64,000 nucleotides of DNA from Streptomyces sp. NBC_01304 (GCF_035975855.1 NZ_CP109055.1:3348001-3412000); one strand, 5' to 3'. Positions 51,096 through 60,125 are shown, counted from the first letter of the stretch. Made by a program: numbers and translations. Notes: generated by a model not told the origin, from the letters alone.

Positions 51096-53267
51096 ATGGA
51101 GCACACGAGCAACGCGGAGCTGCGCACAGCGGCCGACACCGTCCTGGCCCGCCTCGTCGGGGACCCGAGCGGCCGAGCCCGGCTGCGCGAGGACCAGTGG
51201 CGGGCGATCGAGGCGCTGGTCGCCGACAAGCGCCGCGCCCTGGTCGTGCAGCGCACGGGGTGGGGCAAGTCCGCGGTGTACTTCGTCGCCACCGCCCTGC
51301 TCCGCGAGCGCGGCAGCGGCCCCACCGTGATCGTGTCGCCCCTGCTCGCCCTCATGCGCAACCAGGTGGAGGCGGCTGCCCGGGCCGGCATCAGCGCCCG
51401 CACGATCAACTCGTCCAACACCGAGGAGTGGGACCAGATCCAGGACGAGGTCGCCGCCGGCACGGTCGACGTCCTGCTCGTCAGCCCGGAGCGGCTCAAC
51501 AACCCGGACTTCCGGGACAACGTGCTGCCGAAGCTCTCCGCGGCCACCGGCCTCCTGGTGGTCGACGAGGCACACTGCATCTCCGACTGGGGACACGACT
51601 TCCGCCCCGACTACCGCCGCCTGCGGACCATGCTCACCGACCTGCCCGCGGGCGTGCCGGTGCTGGCCACCACCGCGACGGCCAACGCGCGCGTGACGGC
51701 CGACGTGGCCGAGCAGCTCGGCACCGGCGGCGGCGAGGCCCTGGTGCTGCGCGGCCCGCTGGACCGCGAGAGCCTCAGCCTGAGCGTGCTGCAGCTGCCG
51801 GACGCCGCCCAGCGCCTCGCCTGGCTCGCCGATCATCTCGGCGACCTGCCGGGCTCGGGCATCATCTACACGCTCACCGTCGCGGCCGCCGAGGAGATCA
51901 CCACCTTCCTGCGGCACCGGGGCCACACCGTCGCGTCGTACACCGGAAAGACCGAGAACGCCGAGCGGATGCAGGCCGAGGAGGACCTGCTCGCGAACAA
52001 GGTGAAGGCGCTGGTCGCCACCTCCGCGCTCGGCATGGGCTTCGACAAGCCGGACCTCGGCTTCGTGGTGCACCTCGGCTCGCCCTCGTCGCCGATCGCC
52101 TACTACCAGCAGGTCGGCCGCGCGGGCCGTGGCGTCGAGCATGCGGAGGTACTGCTGCTGCCGGGTCGTGAGGACGCGGCGATCTGGGAGTACTTCGCCT
52201 CACTCGCCTTCCCCTCCGAGGAGTTGGTGCGCCGCACGCTCGACGTGCTCGCGCACGCGCAGCGGCCGCTGTCGCTGCCCGCACTGGAGCCTCTCGTCGA
52301 GCTGCGCAGGTCACGGCTCGAGACGATGCTCAAGGTGTTGGACGTGGACGGCGCGGTCAAGCGTGTGAAGGGCGGCTGGATCGCCACGGGACAGCCCTGG
52401 ACGTACGACACCGAGCGCTACGCCTGGGTGGCCAGGCAGCGCGAGACCGAGCAGCAGGCGATGCGTGAGTACGCCGCCACCACGGGCTGCCGCATGGAGT
52501 TCCTGCAGCGCCAGTTGGACGACGAGGGGGCGTCCCCCTGCGGCCGCTGCGACAACTGCAAGGGCGCCCGCTTCACCGTCGAGGTGTCCGCCGGATCGCT
52601 CGACGCGGCCCGCGACGACCTGGGCCGCGCCGGCGTCGAGGTGGAGCCCCGCAAGATGTGGCCGACCGGCCTCCCCACGATCGGCGTCGACCTCAAGGGC
52701 CGTATCCCGCAAGGCGAACAGGCTCTGCCGGGGCGGGCTCTCGGCAGGCTCTCCGACATCGGCTGGGGCAACCGCCTGCGCCCCATGCTCGCCCCGCAGA
52801 CGCCGGACGGCCCGGTCCCCGACGACGTGGTGAAGGCGGTCGTGGAAGTCCTGGCCGACTGGGCGAAGGGCCCCGGCGGCTGGGCCTCCGGCGACCCGGA
52901 GGCCCTGGCCCGGCCGGCGGGTGTGGTGACCATGGCCTCGCGCACCAGGCCCCAGTTGATCGGGACTCTGGGGACGCGCATCGCGGAGATCGGCCGCATG
53001 CCGCTGCTCGGTTCGCTCGCGTACGCCGCCACGGAGGACGGGGAGATCCTGCCGCACCGCTCCAACAGCGCCCAGCGGCTGCGCGCCCTGCACGGAGCGC
53101 TCGTCGTGCCGCAGGACGTGGCCGAGGCGGTGCGGGCGGCGCAGGGCCCCGTCCTCCTCGTGGACGATCTCAGCGAGACCGGCTGGACCGTGGCGGTGGC
53201 GGCGCGACTGCTGCGCAAGGCGGGCGCCGAGGGGGTGTTGCCGCTGGTCCTCGCCGTGCAGGGGTGA
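51096..53267 (+). CDS. recQ: RecQ-family DNA helicase fused to a phosphoribosyltransferase-like domain
   Basis: A 723-aa superfamily 2 helicase. Motif 0 is LREDQWRAIEAL, motif I QRTGWGKSAVY, II VVDEAHCISDWGHDFRPDYR (DEAH), III ATTATA, V ATSALGMGFDKPDLGFVVH and VI QQVGRAGRG. An RQC-type zinc site follows with CRMEFLQRQLDD...CGRCDNC. The C-terminal ~200 residues form a PRTase-like domain: SRTRPQLIGTLGTRIAEIGRMPLLGSL, then VLLVDDLSETGWTVAVAARLLRKAGAEGV, the PRPP-loop motif. ATG 51096 is preferred; an in-frame ATG 50913 would add a His-rich leader of 61 residues. The role is probably recombinational repair; what the PRTase-like part does is unknown. Confidence 0.9.
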   Translation: MEHTSNAELRTAADTVLARLVGDPSGRARLREDQWRAIEALVADKRRALVVQRTGWGKSAVYFVATALLRERGSGPTVIVSPLLALMRNQVEAAARAGISARTINSSNTEEWDQIQDEVAAGTVDVLLVSPERLNNPDFRDNVLPKLSAATGLLVVDEAHCISDWGHDFRPDYRRLRTMLTDLPAGVPVLATTATANARVTADVAEQLGTGGGEALVLRGPLDRESLSLSVLQLPDAAQRLAWLADHLGDLPGSGIIYTLTVAAAEEITTFLRHRGHTVASYTGKTENAERMQAEEDLLANKVKALVATSALGMGFDKPDLGFVVHLGSPSSPIAYYQQVGRAGRGVEHAEVLLLPGREDAAIWEYFASLAFPSEELVRRTLDVLAHAQRPLSLPALEPLVELRRSRLETMLKVLDVDGAVKRVKGGWIATGQPWTYDTERYAWVARQRETEQQAMREYAATTGCRMEFLQRQLDDEGASPCGRCDNCKGARFTVEVSAGSLDAARDDLGRAGVEVEPRKMWPTGLPTIGVDLKGRIPQGEQALPGRALGRLSDIGWGNRLRPMLAPQTPDGPVPDDVVKAVVEVLADWAKGPGGWASGDPEALARPAGVVTMASRTRPQLIGTLGTRIAEIGRMPLLGSLAYAATEDGEILPHRSNSAQRLRALHGALVVPQDVAEAVRAAQGPVLLVDDLSETGWTVAVAARLLRKAGAEGVLPLVLAVQG

Positions 53268-53580
53268 CCTCGCCGTACCAGGGCGGCTAGGCGATACGCG
53301 GCCGGTTCGGCCGCGTGGCTTGCGGGCTCCACCATCCTTCGAGGCGACCGCGCGTCGCCGGTGGTCGAGTTGGGCAGGGATATTGGTGGCGCACCCACCG
53401 ATTACGGTCAGGCTCGTCAATTGCTCGTTGCCTGGGACCGGTACGGGGGCGAGAATTGGAGCCGATCCCCGCACGGCTCGTCCGCGGCTCGGCAGTGCTG
53501 CCGTGCCGTGGGGCGCTGTGGTGTTGCTCCCCCTGTCCGAACCCGCCCGCCCGCGCGGGCGCGTAGCCGAAGGGAGGACC
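53268..53580 (+). other. Intergenic region after recQ
   Basis: 313 bp. It begins with the recQ terminator hairpin. The remainder shows no gene with family features and ends with AGGGAGG, the ribosome site for the gene at 53581. Confidence 0.55.
53296..53316 (+). terminator. Hairpin after recQ
   Basis: ACGCGGCCG (53296-53304) pairs perfectly with CGGCCGCGT (53308-53316) around GTT, 28 bp past the recQ stop. Confidence 0.75.
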
Positions 53581-54267
53581 GTGACCTTCGGATTCGCTCC
53601 GTCCGCAGCCACATCGATGCCGGGGGCTTCGTCGCCCGCGAAGTTGCCGGCCCAGAGGTCCGCGACCGTCCCCGCCGTGTCCGCCGATTCCGCCAACCAA
53701 CTCGCCCGGATGCTGGAGCCCGCCGAATGGGCGGCCGCCGGGATCCCCTTGCTGCGCGATCCACGCGAGGTCGTCAACGGCCTGCACGCGCGGCACCTGC
53801 CCACTCCGGACACGGCCGTCGTCGCCGTCCTCGATCAGGAGGAGCGGCTCAGAGCGAGCGCGTCGTTCACCCGGCACGCCACCGGCGCGGACGGCTGGGT
53901 GTACCGCAACGCCCTGCTCGCCCAGCTGCGCCGTGTCATCCCGCACGACCTGCGGCGCCGCGCCCCGGTGCGTACGGCGGTGCTGCTCTACTGCCGTGAG
54001 GGGGACGCGCGTTGGACCGCGGAGGACGGGGCCTGGATGTGGGGACTGCGGGACGCCTGCACGCTGCACGGCCTGCGGTGCGGCGCGTACATCACGCTGA
54101 CCCGCGGCGGCTGGCAGGTCCTCGGCGAGGGGCGCGGCGGGCGCCGTCCGCACATCGCCGCCACCAGCACCGAGCGGCTGCTCAACGGCACCGGTCCGCC
54201 GACTGCGACGCACGAGCGGAACGGCAGCGGAACCGCGATTCGGCTGCGCCGGGCCTCGGCGTGGTGA
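53581..54267 (+). CDS. Conserved Streptomyces protein of unknown function
   Basis: A 228-aa protein I cannot place in a named family. A Ser/Ala/Pro-rich N-terminal third (TFGFAPSAATSMPGASSPAK) precedes a compact alpha/beta domain: LARMLEPAEWAAAGIPLLRDPREVVNGLHARH, TAVVAVLDQEERLRASASFTRH, WVYRNALLAQLRRVIPHDLRRRAPVRTAVLLYCREGDARWTAEDGAWMWGLRDACTLHGLRCGAYITLTRGGWQVLGEG. The VVAVLDQEERL/TAVLLYCREG layout resembles RadC/JAB-like or nucleotide-handling folds, but no catalytic motif is clear. GTG 53581 follows AGGGAGG. The 3' end merges into a 25-bp tandem repeat. Confidence 0.8.
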   Translation: MTFGFAPSAATSMPGASSPAKLPAQRSATVPAVSADSANQLARMLEPAEWAAAGIPLLRDPREVVNGLHARHLPTPDTAVVAVLDQEERLRASASFTRHATGADGWVYRNALLAQLRRVIPHDLRRRAPVRTAVLLYCREGDARWTAEDGAWMWGLRDACTLHGLRCGAYITLTRGGWQVLGEGRGGRRPHIAATSTERLLNGTGPPTATHERNGSGTAIRLRRASAW

Positions 54268-54410
54268 CACGCCCCAAGTTCCGGAGTGGTGACATGCCCC
54301 CAGTTCCGGCGTGGTGACACGCCCCAGGCCTCGACGTGGTGGCGCGCCCCCAGCTCCGGCGTCGTTCCGCACCCCCGGCGCCGGCACGGTGAAGCGCGCC
54401 CGGCGCCGGC
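54261..54410. repeat. 25-bp tandem repeat, about six decaying copies
   Basis: Copies begin at 54261, 54286, 54311, 54336, 54361 and 54386 with unit GTGGTGACACGCCCCAAGTT plus CCGGA. The first four are good; the last two are degenerate. The first copy contains the stop codon (TGA) of the 53581-54267 gene. Confidence 0.92.
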
Positions 54411-54849
54411 TCACTGAGCCGCGTACCGTCGCAGCGCCCTGAGCCGTGCGGGCCCGGGACCGCTCTCAGCGACGTACGACCTCGGCGCCTGCCCCCAACG
54501 ACGCATCGCCCGCCGCCCCTTGACCGTGCCGGACGGGAACACGGACACCGCGAGCGGCACGGGGCGGCCACCGCGAGCGGCACACCGCGGCGACGCCCTC
54601 AGCAGCGTACCGACGAACGACCCACCGGCCGCAAGGCAGCACGAGACCGCACAACCGCGCACGGCCACGTGCCACCGCCCACGGCTCACCGCCTCGCCAC
54701 CTGCAGGCCGCCGCACGTCACCGTGCCGCACCGCAGGCCTGACGTCGCGAGGGCAACACGAAGGCACGACAAGCCGCACACCGCGCACGCCGCCGTACAA
54801 CACCCGGCGACGCCACGGCGCGGGCCCGCCCCACGTCAAGCGTGGAGCG
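54411..54849. other. Non-coding region after the 25-bp repeat
   Basis: 439 bp between two converging genes. Open frames occur on both strands but have Arg/Pro/Ala/Gly shadow composition and no domain. No clear hairpin or known RNA was noticed. Confidence 0.5.
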
Positions 54850-55473
54850 TCAGGCGCTCGCGCCCAACGCGGAGTTGATCCACTGCGGGTCGCCGCACAC
54901 GATCAGCAGGGCGCCCGCCTTGCCGAGCGCGAGGGGCAGGGCGGTGGCCGCCACGTCGTCGTTGCCGCCGTTGACGGCGACGACGACCACGGGACGGGTC
55001 GAGGCCCGGGCGGCATCGGCAGCGGCGGCGTAGAACACGTCGTCGCCCGCGGCGAGCTGCGCCCAGTAGGCGCCCTCACCGAAGGACAGCTCGTGCGCGG
55101 CCCACGGGTGTGGATCACCCGTGGTCAGCACCAGGACGTCGCCGGGCGCACGGCCGCTGTCGAGCAGCAGGTCGACCGCTTCCTCGGCAGCGTCCAGCGC
55201 GCCCTCGGCGGAGGCCGGGATCAGCTGGATCTGCGGGGTGGCGGCAGAAGTGGACGGGGTGGTGGCCGGCGTCGGCTTGGCAGCAGGCTCGCGCGGGGTG
55301 CGCTGGGCCGGCGGCATCGGCCGGGCGGGACCGGGACCAGGCCGTCCGGGGCGCGGGGCCGCGGGACGGGGACCGGGTACGGGGCGGGTCGGGGCGGTGC
55401 GGCCATTGGCGGCAGGCGCGACGGGACCCTGGACGCTCTCGTGAATCTGAGGCTCCTCGGGAATGAGAGGCAT
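54850..55473 (-). CDS. Proline-rich protein with Rossmann-like C-terminal domain, unknown function
   Basis: A 207-aa protein. The first ~75 residues are Pro/Ala/Gly/Arg-rich and probably disordered (APTRPVPGPRPAAPRPG, then KPTPATTPSTSAATPQIQL). The C-terminal domain contains DVLVLTTGDPHPWAAHELSFGEGAYWAQL, RPVVVVAVNGGNDDVAATALPLALGKAGALLIVCGDPQWIN. The TTGDPHPW and VNGG segments resemble the C-terminal portion of UvrD-like helicases, but the motor motifs are missing. ATG 55473 (MPLIPEEPQIHES) is used. It sits 70 bp downstream of rnhB and is co-directional with it. Confidence 0.8.
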   Translation of the reverse strand: MPLIPEEPQIHESVQGPVAPAANGRTAPTRPVPGPRPAAPRPGRPGPGPARPMPPAQRTPREPAAKPTPATTPSTSAATPQIQLIPASAEGALDAAEEAVDLLLDSGRAPGDVLVLTTGDPHPWAAHELSFGEGAYWAQLAAGDDVFYAAAADAARASTRPVVVVAVNGGNDDVAATALPLALGKAGALLIVCGDPQWINSALGASA

Positions 55474-55543
55474 GAGTGGTTGTCTATCAAACGCCGGTGC
55501 GAGCCGCACCGGCGGGTCACACATAAGTGCGACCGGCATGGTG

Positions 55544-56248
55544 TCAGAAATCGAAGCCGAGTTGCCCCTCAATTTCCGGAACGGCGCCACCGAGCACGGG
55601 AACCCGGGTCTTCTTCAGGTGACGCCACTGGGGCAGGCCGTCCAGGTAGGACCAGGAAAGCCGGTGGTGCGGGGTGGGACCGCGCTCGGCCAGAGCCGCC
55701 TGGTGGACCGGCGAGGGGTAACCCGCGTTGGCCGAGAAGGCGAACTCGGCATGCTCGGCGTCCAGTTCGGCCATCATCGCATCGCGCTCGACCTTGGCGA
55801 TCACCGAGGCGGCGGCGACGGCCACGCAGGACTGGTCGCCCTTGATGACCGTACGCACCCGCCAGGGGGCGCCGAGGTAGTCGTGCTTGCCGTCGAGGAT
55901 CACCGCGTCCGGACGCGCCGGCAGGGCCTCGAGGGCGCGGACCGCGGCGAGCCGCAGCGCGGCCGTCATGCCGAGGCCGTCGATCTCCTCCGGGGAGGCA
56001 TGACCGAGCGCATGAGCGGTGACCCAGCCGACAAGCAGCTCGGCCAGCTCGTTGCGGCGCTTGATCGTGAGCAGCTTGGAGTCGGTGAGGCCCTCGGGCG
56101 GGCGGCGCAGTCCGGTGATCGCGGCGCAGACCGTGACGGGGCCGGCCCAGGCGCCCCGCCCGACCTCGTCGACACCGGCGACGATCTTCGCTCCGGTGGT
56201 GGCGCGGATCGAGCGCTCGACGGTGTGAGTGGGTGCTTCGTACGGCAT
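55544..56248 (-). CDS. rnhB: Ribonuclease HII
   Basis: The 234-aa enzyme that nicks RNA/DNA hybrids and misincorporated ribonucleotides. The catalytic site is [16 protein letters not shown] (Asp27, Glu28). Further acids are in [13 protein letters not shown] and in the [17 protein letters not shown] segment. The family motif [23 protein letters not shown] closes the domain. The ATG at 56248 gives the usual N-terminus. Upstream is a tandem repeat and the TetR gene, both in the same direction. Confidence 0.95.
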   Translation of the reverse strand: MPYEAPTHTVERSIRATTGAKIVAGVDEVGRGAWAGPVTVCAAITGLRRPPEGLTDSKLLTIKRRNELAELLVGWVTAHALGHASPEEIDGLGMTAALRLAAVRALEALPARPDAVILDGKHDYLGAPWRVRTVIKGDQSCVAVAAASVIAKVERDAMMAELDAEHAEFAFSANAGYPSPVHQAALAERGPTPHHRLSWSYLDGLPQWRHLKKTRVPVLGGAVPEIEGQLGFDF

Positions 56249-56360
56249 GGCGCCAGCAAGAGTACGCCGCCGGGAGCGGGCCGCGACACCCGGTACGCGG
56301 AACCTGCCCCGCCGGAGCCCGCCGGAGCGCCCGGGGAGACGAGGCCGACCGATCACCGGG

Positions 56361-56470
56361 GCGAGGTCAACCGGTCCCGGGGGCGAGGACAGCCGGTCCC
56401 GGGGACGAGGACAGCCGGTCCCGGGGACGAGGACAGCCGGTCCCGGGGACGAGGTCACCCGGTCCCCGGC
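56361..56470. repeat. 22-bp tandem repeat, five copies
   Basis: Units begin at 56361, 56383, 56405, 56427 and 56449 with consensus GCGAGGACAGCCGGTCCCGG plus GG. The three middle copies are nearly identical. The fifth contains the stop codon of the TetR gene (56455-56457). Confidence 0.95.
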
Positions 56471-57081
56471 CGCAGCAGCGGCACCATCAGTTCGTCGATC
56501 ATCTCGACGATGTCGTCCGCCGGCCATTCGCTGCCGTACACCTTCGAGCGGTACATCATCATCGCCGGAATGACCTCGCACACGAAGTCGCTCTCGGCAC
56601 CGGAACGCACCTCTCCGCGCTCCGTGCCACGGATGACGACCTCCCGGATCTGACGGATCGAGGGCTGTACGACACCGTCGAAGATCAGCCCATGGAAGCG
56701 CTCGGCCGTGACGGTGTCGCACTCGTGAAGAACCGAGCGGACCGCAAAGCCGGCACGCGTGAACCACGCCTCCCGCATCCGCAGACACAACTGGAGCAGG
56801 TCCTCCCGGATGCTGCCGTTGTCCGGCACGTCGTCGACCTGGGGCAGGCCGGCCCGCAGCGCGTCCGCGACAAGGTCCTCCTTCGAGGGCCAGCGGCGGT
56901 ACACGGCGGCCTTGCCGGTCTGCGCGCCGGCAGCCACGCCCTCCATCGTGAGGCCGTTCCAGCCGACGGTGCCGAGCTGTTCCAGGGCGGCGTCGAGAAT
57001 GGCGCGTTCCAGTACGGCACCGCGGCGGCGGGGGGACGCCGGCTGAGCGGGAGCAGGCGCCGACCAGCGCGAAGTAACCAT
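56455..57081 (-). CDS. TetR-family transcriptional repressor
   Basis: A 208-aa regulator divergent from an MFS exporter gene. The helix-turn-helix (about 20-70) reads [49 protein letters not shown]. The ligand domain follows ([33 protein letters not shown]). The ATG at 57081 follows GGAGAG. Two palindromic operators in the divergent region (57185-57204 and 57233-57252) are its likely sites. It should repress itself and the exporter until a drug binds. The 3' end overlaps a 22-bp tandem repeat. Confidence 0.93.
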   Translation of the reverse strand: MVTSRWSAPAPAQPASPRRRGAVLERAILDAALEQLGTVGWNGLTMEGVAAGAQTGKAAVYRRWPSKEDLVADALRAGLPQVDDVPDNGSIREDLLQLCLRMREAWFTRAGFAVRSVLHECDTVTAERFHGLIFDGVVQPSIRQIREVVIRGTERGEVRSGAESDFVCEVIPAMMMYRSKVYGSEWPADDIVEMIDELMVPLLRPGTG

Positions 57082-57184
57082 CAGAGACTCTCCGTTGGGG
57101 CAGTTGAGCGGCGAACCGTCAGGGTTTCGACGGCTCTCGACAAGACGGGGCACACGCTCCCGGGCAACGCGCCGTAGCAGCTTC

Positions 57185-57204
57185 AGTGAACGCTTGCGTT
57201 CTCT
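57185..57204. promoter_or_regulatory. TetR operator, site 1
   Basis: AGTGAACG (57185-57192), CTTG, then CGTTCTCT (57197-57204): an 8-bp inverted repeat with one mismatch and a 4-bp centre, the same design as site 2. It lies nearer the TetR gene. Confidence 0.8.
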
Positions 57205-57232
57205 GACGGGGACTCACTACCTTGGACGCGAC

Positions 57233-57252
57233 AGTGAACGGGAGCGTTCACT
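57233..57252. promoter_or_regulatory. TetR operator, site 2
   Basis: AGTGAACG (57233-57240), GGAG, then CGTTCACT (57245-57252): a perfect 8-bp inverted repeat 24 bp before the MFS start codon. The centre-to-centre distance to site 1 is 48 bp. Confidence 0.85.
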
Positions 57253-57275
57253 AACGCACTTGTGGGGGATCCATA

Positions 57276-58838
57276 GTGACAACCTCTCAGTTAACTCAGG
57301 ACCCGAAACCCGGGCCGAAGCCGGGCGCGGCCCGCCGGGAGGGACGACCCGGCATAGCCCTCGCCGTCATCGCGGCCTGCCAACTCATGGTGGTCCTCGA
57401 CGCGACGATTGTGAACATCGCACTCCCGGACATCCAGAACAAGCTCAACTTCTCGACGACGGACCTGACTTGGGTCGTGAGCGCCTACACGCTCACCTTC
57501 GGCGGCCTGCTGCTCCTCGGTGGCCGCGCGGGCGACATCCTCGGTCGCCGCCGGGTCTTCCTGTCCGGAATCCTGCTCTTCACTCTCGCCTCCTTGCTGG
57601 GCGGATTCGCCCAGGAACCCTGGCAGTTGCTGGTGGCCCGCGCCTTGCAGGGCGCAGGAGGCGCGATCGCGTCGCCGACCTCACTGGCCCTCATCACCAC
57701 GACTTTCCCCGAAGGCCCCGAGCGGAACCGGGCCTTCGGCGTGTTCGCCGCGGTCTCGGCAGGCGGCGGTGCGATCGGGCTACTGGCGGGCGGCATGCTC
57801 ACCGAGTGGCTCGACTGGCGCTGGGTCCTCTTCGTCAACGTACCCATCGGCATTCTCATCGCGGTACTCACGCCGATGTACATCAGCGAGTCGGAGCGCC
57901 ACCCGGGCCGGTTCGACCTGCTGGGCGCGCTGACCTCGACGGCCGGCATGGCCGCGCTCGTCTACGGCTTCATCCGCGCGGCGGGCGAAGGCTGGAAGGA
58001 CGCCGTGACGGTGGGGTCGTTCGGCGCGGCGGTGGTGCTGCTCGCGGCGTTCGTGTTCATCGAGATGCGGGCCAAGGATCCCATCACGCCGCTCAAGATG
58101 TTCGCCGACCGCAATCGCTCCGGCACGTACGTGATCATGCTGAGCCTCGCCGCGGCGATGTTCGGGATGTTCTTCTACATCGTGCTGTTCGTGCAGAACG
58201 TGCTCGGTGACACCCCGATCGAGGCAGGCCTGAAGTTCCTGCCGGTGACCGTGGCGATCGTGTTCGGCGCGGGGCTCTCACAGGCCCTGCTGCCGAAGCT
58301 CGGCCCGAAGCCGTTCATGGTCACCGGCTCCTCGTTCGTCATCGTGGGCCTCGGCTGGCTGACGATGATCGATTCGAGCAGTTCGTACGTGGGTGGAGTG
58401 CTCGGCCCGATGCTGCTGTTCGGCTTCGGAATGGGCCTCAACTTCGTGACGTTGACACTCACCGCGGTCTCCGGGGTCGCCCAGCACGAGGCCGGCGCGG
58501 CCTCCGGGCTGCTCAACGCGACGCAGCAGGTGGGCGGTTCGCTCGGCCTCGCCATCCTGACGACCGTGTTCGGCACGGCCAGCAGGGACGAGGGCAAGGT
58601 CCAGTCGGCCGACTTCATGAAGAAGGCGACGCCGGAACAGCAGGCCGAGTTCCTCAAGACCCATGAGTTCCCCAAGGGTTCCTCGTGGGGCCGCGAGGTG
58701 CTCTCCGAGGGAATCTCGACCGGGTTCATCCCGGCGGTCGCCATGGCCGTGGTCGCGCTGATCACCGCGATCCTGGTGATCAGGGTCCGCAAGAGCGACC
58801 TGGAGGCGCTCAGCGGGAAGGCCGGGCCGGGAGCCTGA
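57276..58838 (+). CDS. MFS drug exporter (DHA2, 14-helix type)
   Basis: A 520-aa proton-coupled exporter of the EmrB/QacA group. The first helix carries LMVVLDATIVNIALPDIQNKL (motif D1 of DHA2). Motif A is LLLGGRAGDILGRRRVF, and motif C-like sequence is in helix 5 (VSAGGGAIGLLAGGMLTEWLDWRWVLFVNVPIG). Fourteen helices can be counted, ending AMAVVALITAILVIRVRKSD. Substrates are unknown and are typically hydrophobic drugs or an endogenous metabolite. The GTG at 57276 follows GGGGGA. It is controlled by the divergent TetR gene. Confidence 0.94.
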   Translation: MTTSQLTQDPKPGPKPGAARREGRPGIALAVIAACQLMVVLDATIVNIALPDIQNKLNFSTTDLTWVVSAYTLTFGGLLLLGGRAGDILGRRRVFLSGILLFTLASLLGGFAQEPWQLLVARALQGAGGAIASPTSLALITTTFPEGPERNRAFGVFAAVSAGGGAIGLLAGGMLTEWLDWRWVLFVNVPIGILIAVLTPMYISESERHPGRFDLLGALTSTAGMAALVYGFIRAAGEGWKDAVTVGSFGAAVVLLAAFVFIEMRAKDPITPLKMFADRNRSGTYVIMLSLAAAMFGMFFYIVLFVQNVLGDTPIEAGLKFLPVTVAIVFGAGLSQALLPKLGPKPFMVTGSSFVIVGLGWLTMIDSSSSYVGGVLGPMLLFGFGMGLNFVTLTLTAVSGVAQHEAGAASGLLNATQQVGGSLGLAILTTVFGTASRDEGKVQSADFMKKATPEQQAEFLKTHEFPKGSSWGREVLSEGISTGFIPAVAMAVVALITAILVIRVRKSDLEALSGKAGPGA

Positions 58839-58864
58839 GCGACCCCCGCAGGTGTACGACGGTG

Positions 58865-58893
58865 CCGGGCGGCTCGGACGGGGAGCCGCCCGG
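58865..58893 (+). terminator. Terminator of the MFS gene
   Basis: CCGGGCGGCTC (58865-58875) pairs perfectly with GAGCCGCCCGG (58883-58893), loop 7 nt, 26 bp past the exporter stop. Confidence 0.85.
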
Positions 58894-59103
58894 TGGCCCG
58901 GCAGCCGCCGCGCACCCCTCACACACCCGCTGCCATGATCCACAGGCGGCACGCGAGACCCCGCCGCCTCACACCAGCCCGGCACGGAGGCACGCTGTGG
59001 CACGGTCCGTGCAGTCCCGAGGCCGCCCGCAGCGCCCGGCAGGCACGGCTACGGGCCGACGCCCATCACCTGGGCCCACCTGGGCCCGGACGCATTGGAA
59101 GGG

Positions 59104-60009
59104 TCAGGCCGCCGGGGCCGGAACCCACTCCGGCAGCCCTTCGGTGCGCTGCAGCCAGTCCGCCGGCGGTGCGCCGGTCGCCCGGGAGGCCACGACTCCG
59201 CCCACGATGGCGCAGGTGGTGTCCACGTCCCCGCCCACCTGAGCGGTGGTCCAGAAGGCCCGCTCGAAGTTTCCGAGCCCCCGGGCCGCCGACCACAGGG
59301 CGAACGGCACGGTGTCGTGCGCGGTGGTGCGGCGGCCGCAGCCGAGCACAGCCGCGACCGTCGAGGCGTCGCTGTAGTCGAGCATGTCCCTGGCCCGGCG
59401 CAGCCCCGCACCCACCGCGCTGCGCGGCACCAGCGCGATCACCCCGTCGAGCAGCGCCGTCGGCGTGGGCGGCCCCGCCGGATCGGCCGCGAGGGCGGCG
59501 GCCGCGGCCACCGCCATGGCGCCGACGACGCCTTCGCGGTGCTGGTGCGTCGGATACGCGGAGATCTCGGCCTGGTGGGTGGCCTGCTCGGGGTCGTCCG
59601 CGTACCAGGCACCGAGGGGCGCGATCCGCATGGCCGCGCCATTGCCCCAGGAGCCCTGCCCCTTGAACAGCGCGGCGGCGAGCTCGCGCCAGTCGCCGCC
59701 CTCCCTGACCAGGCGCAGCAGCCGGTTGACGGCCGGGCCGTAGCCGCGGTCGAAATCGTGGTGGATCGCGAAGGACTGCGCGAGCGCGTCCTGGTCGATG
59801 CGGCCGTGCGCGGCGAGGACGGCCAGGACGGAGCAGGCCATCTCGGTGTCGTCGGTCCACTGCCAGGAACCGTCGGGCACCTCGCGCCGCTTCAGCAGCG
59901 GATAGTTCTCGGGGACGAAAAATTGGGAGCCGAGGGCATCTCCCACCGCCAGCCCTTGCAGGGCAGCCCATGCGCGCTCGAAGCGCTCGGAAGAGGAGTC
60001 AGCGATCAT
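59104..60009 (-). CDS. ADP-ribosylglycohydrolase family protein
   Basis: A 301-aa ADP-ribosyl-hydrolase fold enzyme, which removes ADP-ribose from proteins or small molecules using two magnesium ions. Metal-binding motifs are present: GLAVGDALGSQF near the N-terminus, WTDDTEMACSVL (TDDT), GNGAAMRIAPLGAWY, and the C-terminal GGDVDTTCAIVGG (GDxDT). The residue pattern is complete, so activity is likely. The ADP-ribosylated target is unknown. Upstream (60010-60125) is a short region that should hold its promoter. Confidence 0.93.
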   Translation of the reverse strand: MIADSSSERFERAWAALQGLAVGDALGSQFFVPENYPLLKRREVPDGSWQWTDDTEMACSVLAVLAAHGRIDQDALAQSFAIHHDFDRGYGPAVNRLLRLVREGGDWRELAAALFKGQGSWGNGAAMRIAPLGAWYADDPEQATHQAEISAYPTHQHREGVVGAMAVAAAAALAADPAGPPTPTALLDGVIALVPRSAVGAGLRRARDMLDYSDASTVAAVLGCGRRTTAHDTVPFALWSAARGLGNFERAFWTTAQVGGDVDTTCAIVGGVVASRATGAPPADWLQRTEGLPEWVPAPAA

Positions 60010-60125
60010 CGCAGGGCCACTCTATCGGGTGGAACCGTCAACATCGCGTGAGCGGACTGCCGCGCCCACATGCGCGTCCCGGGTCCCGGCGCCCTGCTCG
60101 TCCCCCGGCTGCGACCTCGCACGCG

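Noticed and set aside
54261..54410. Short repeats that could be a CRISPR or Rep element
   Set aside because: Units are directly adjacent and decay progressively; they form a simple tandem repeat.
54520..55845. 441-codon plus-strand frame over the proline-rich gene and rnhB
   Set aside because: Antisense to rnhB and the proline-rich protein; composition is that of a shadow.
56361..56470. CRISPR-like regularly repeated units
   Set aside because: The 22-bp units are contiguous with no spacers and overlap a coding gene's stop; no cas genes are present.
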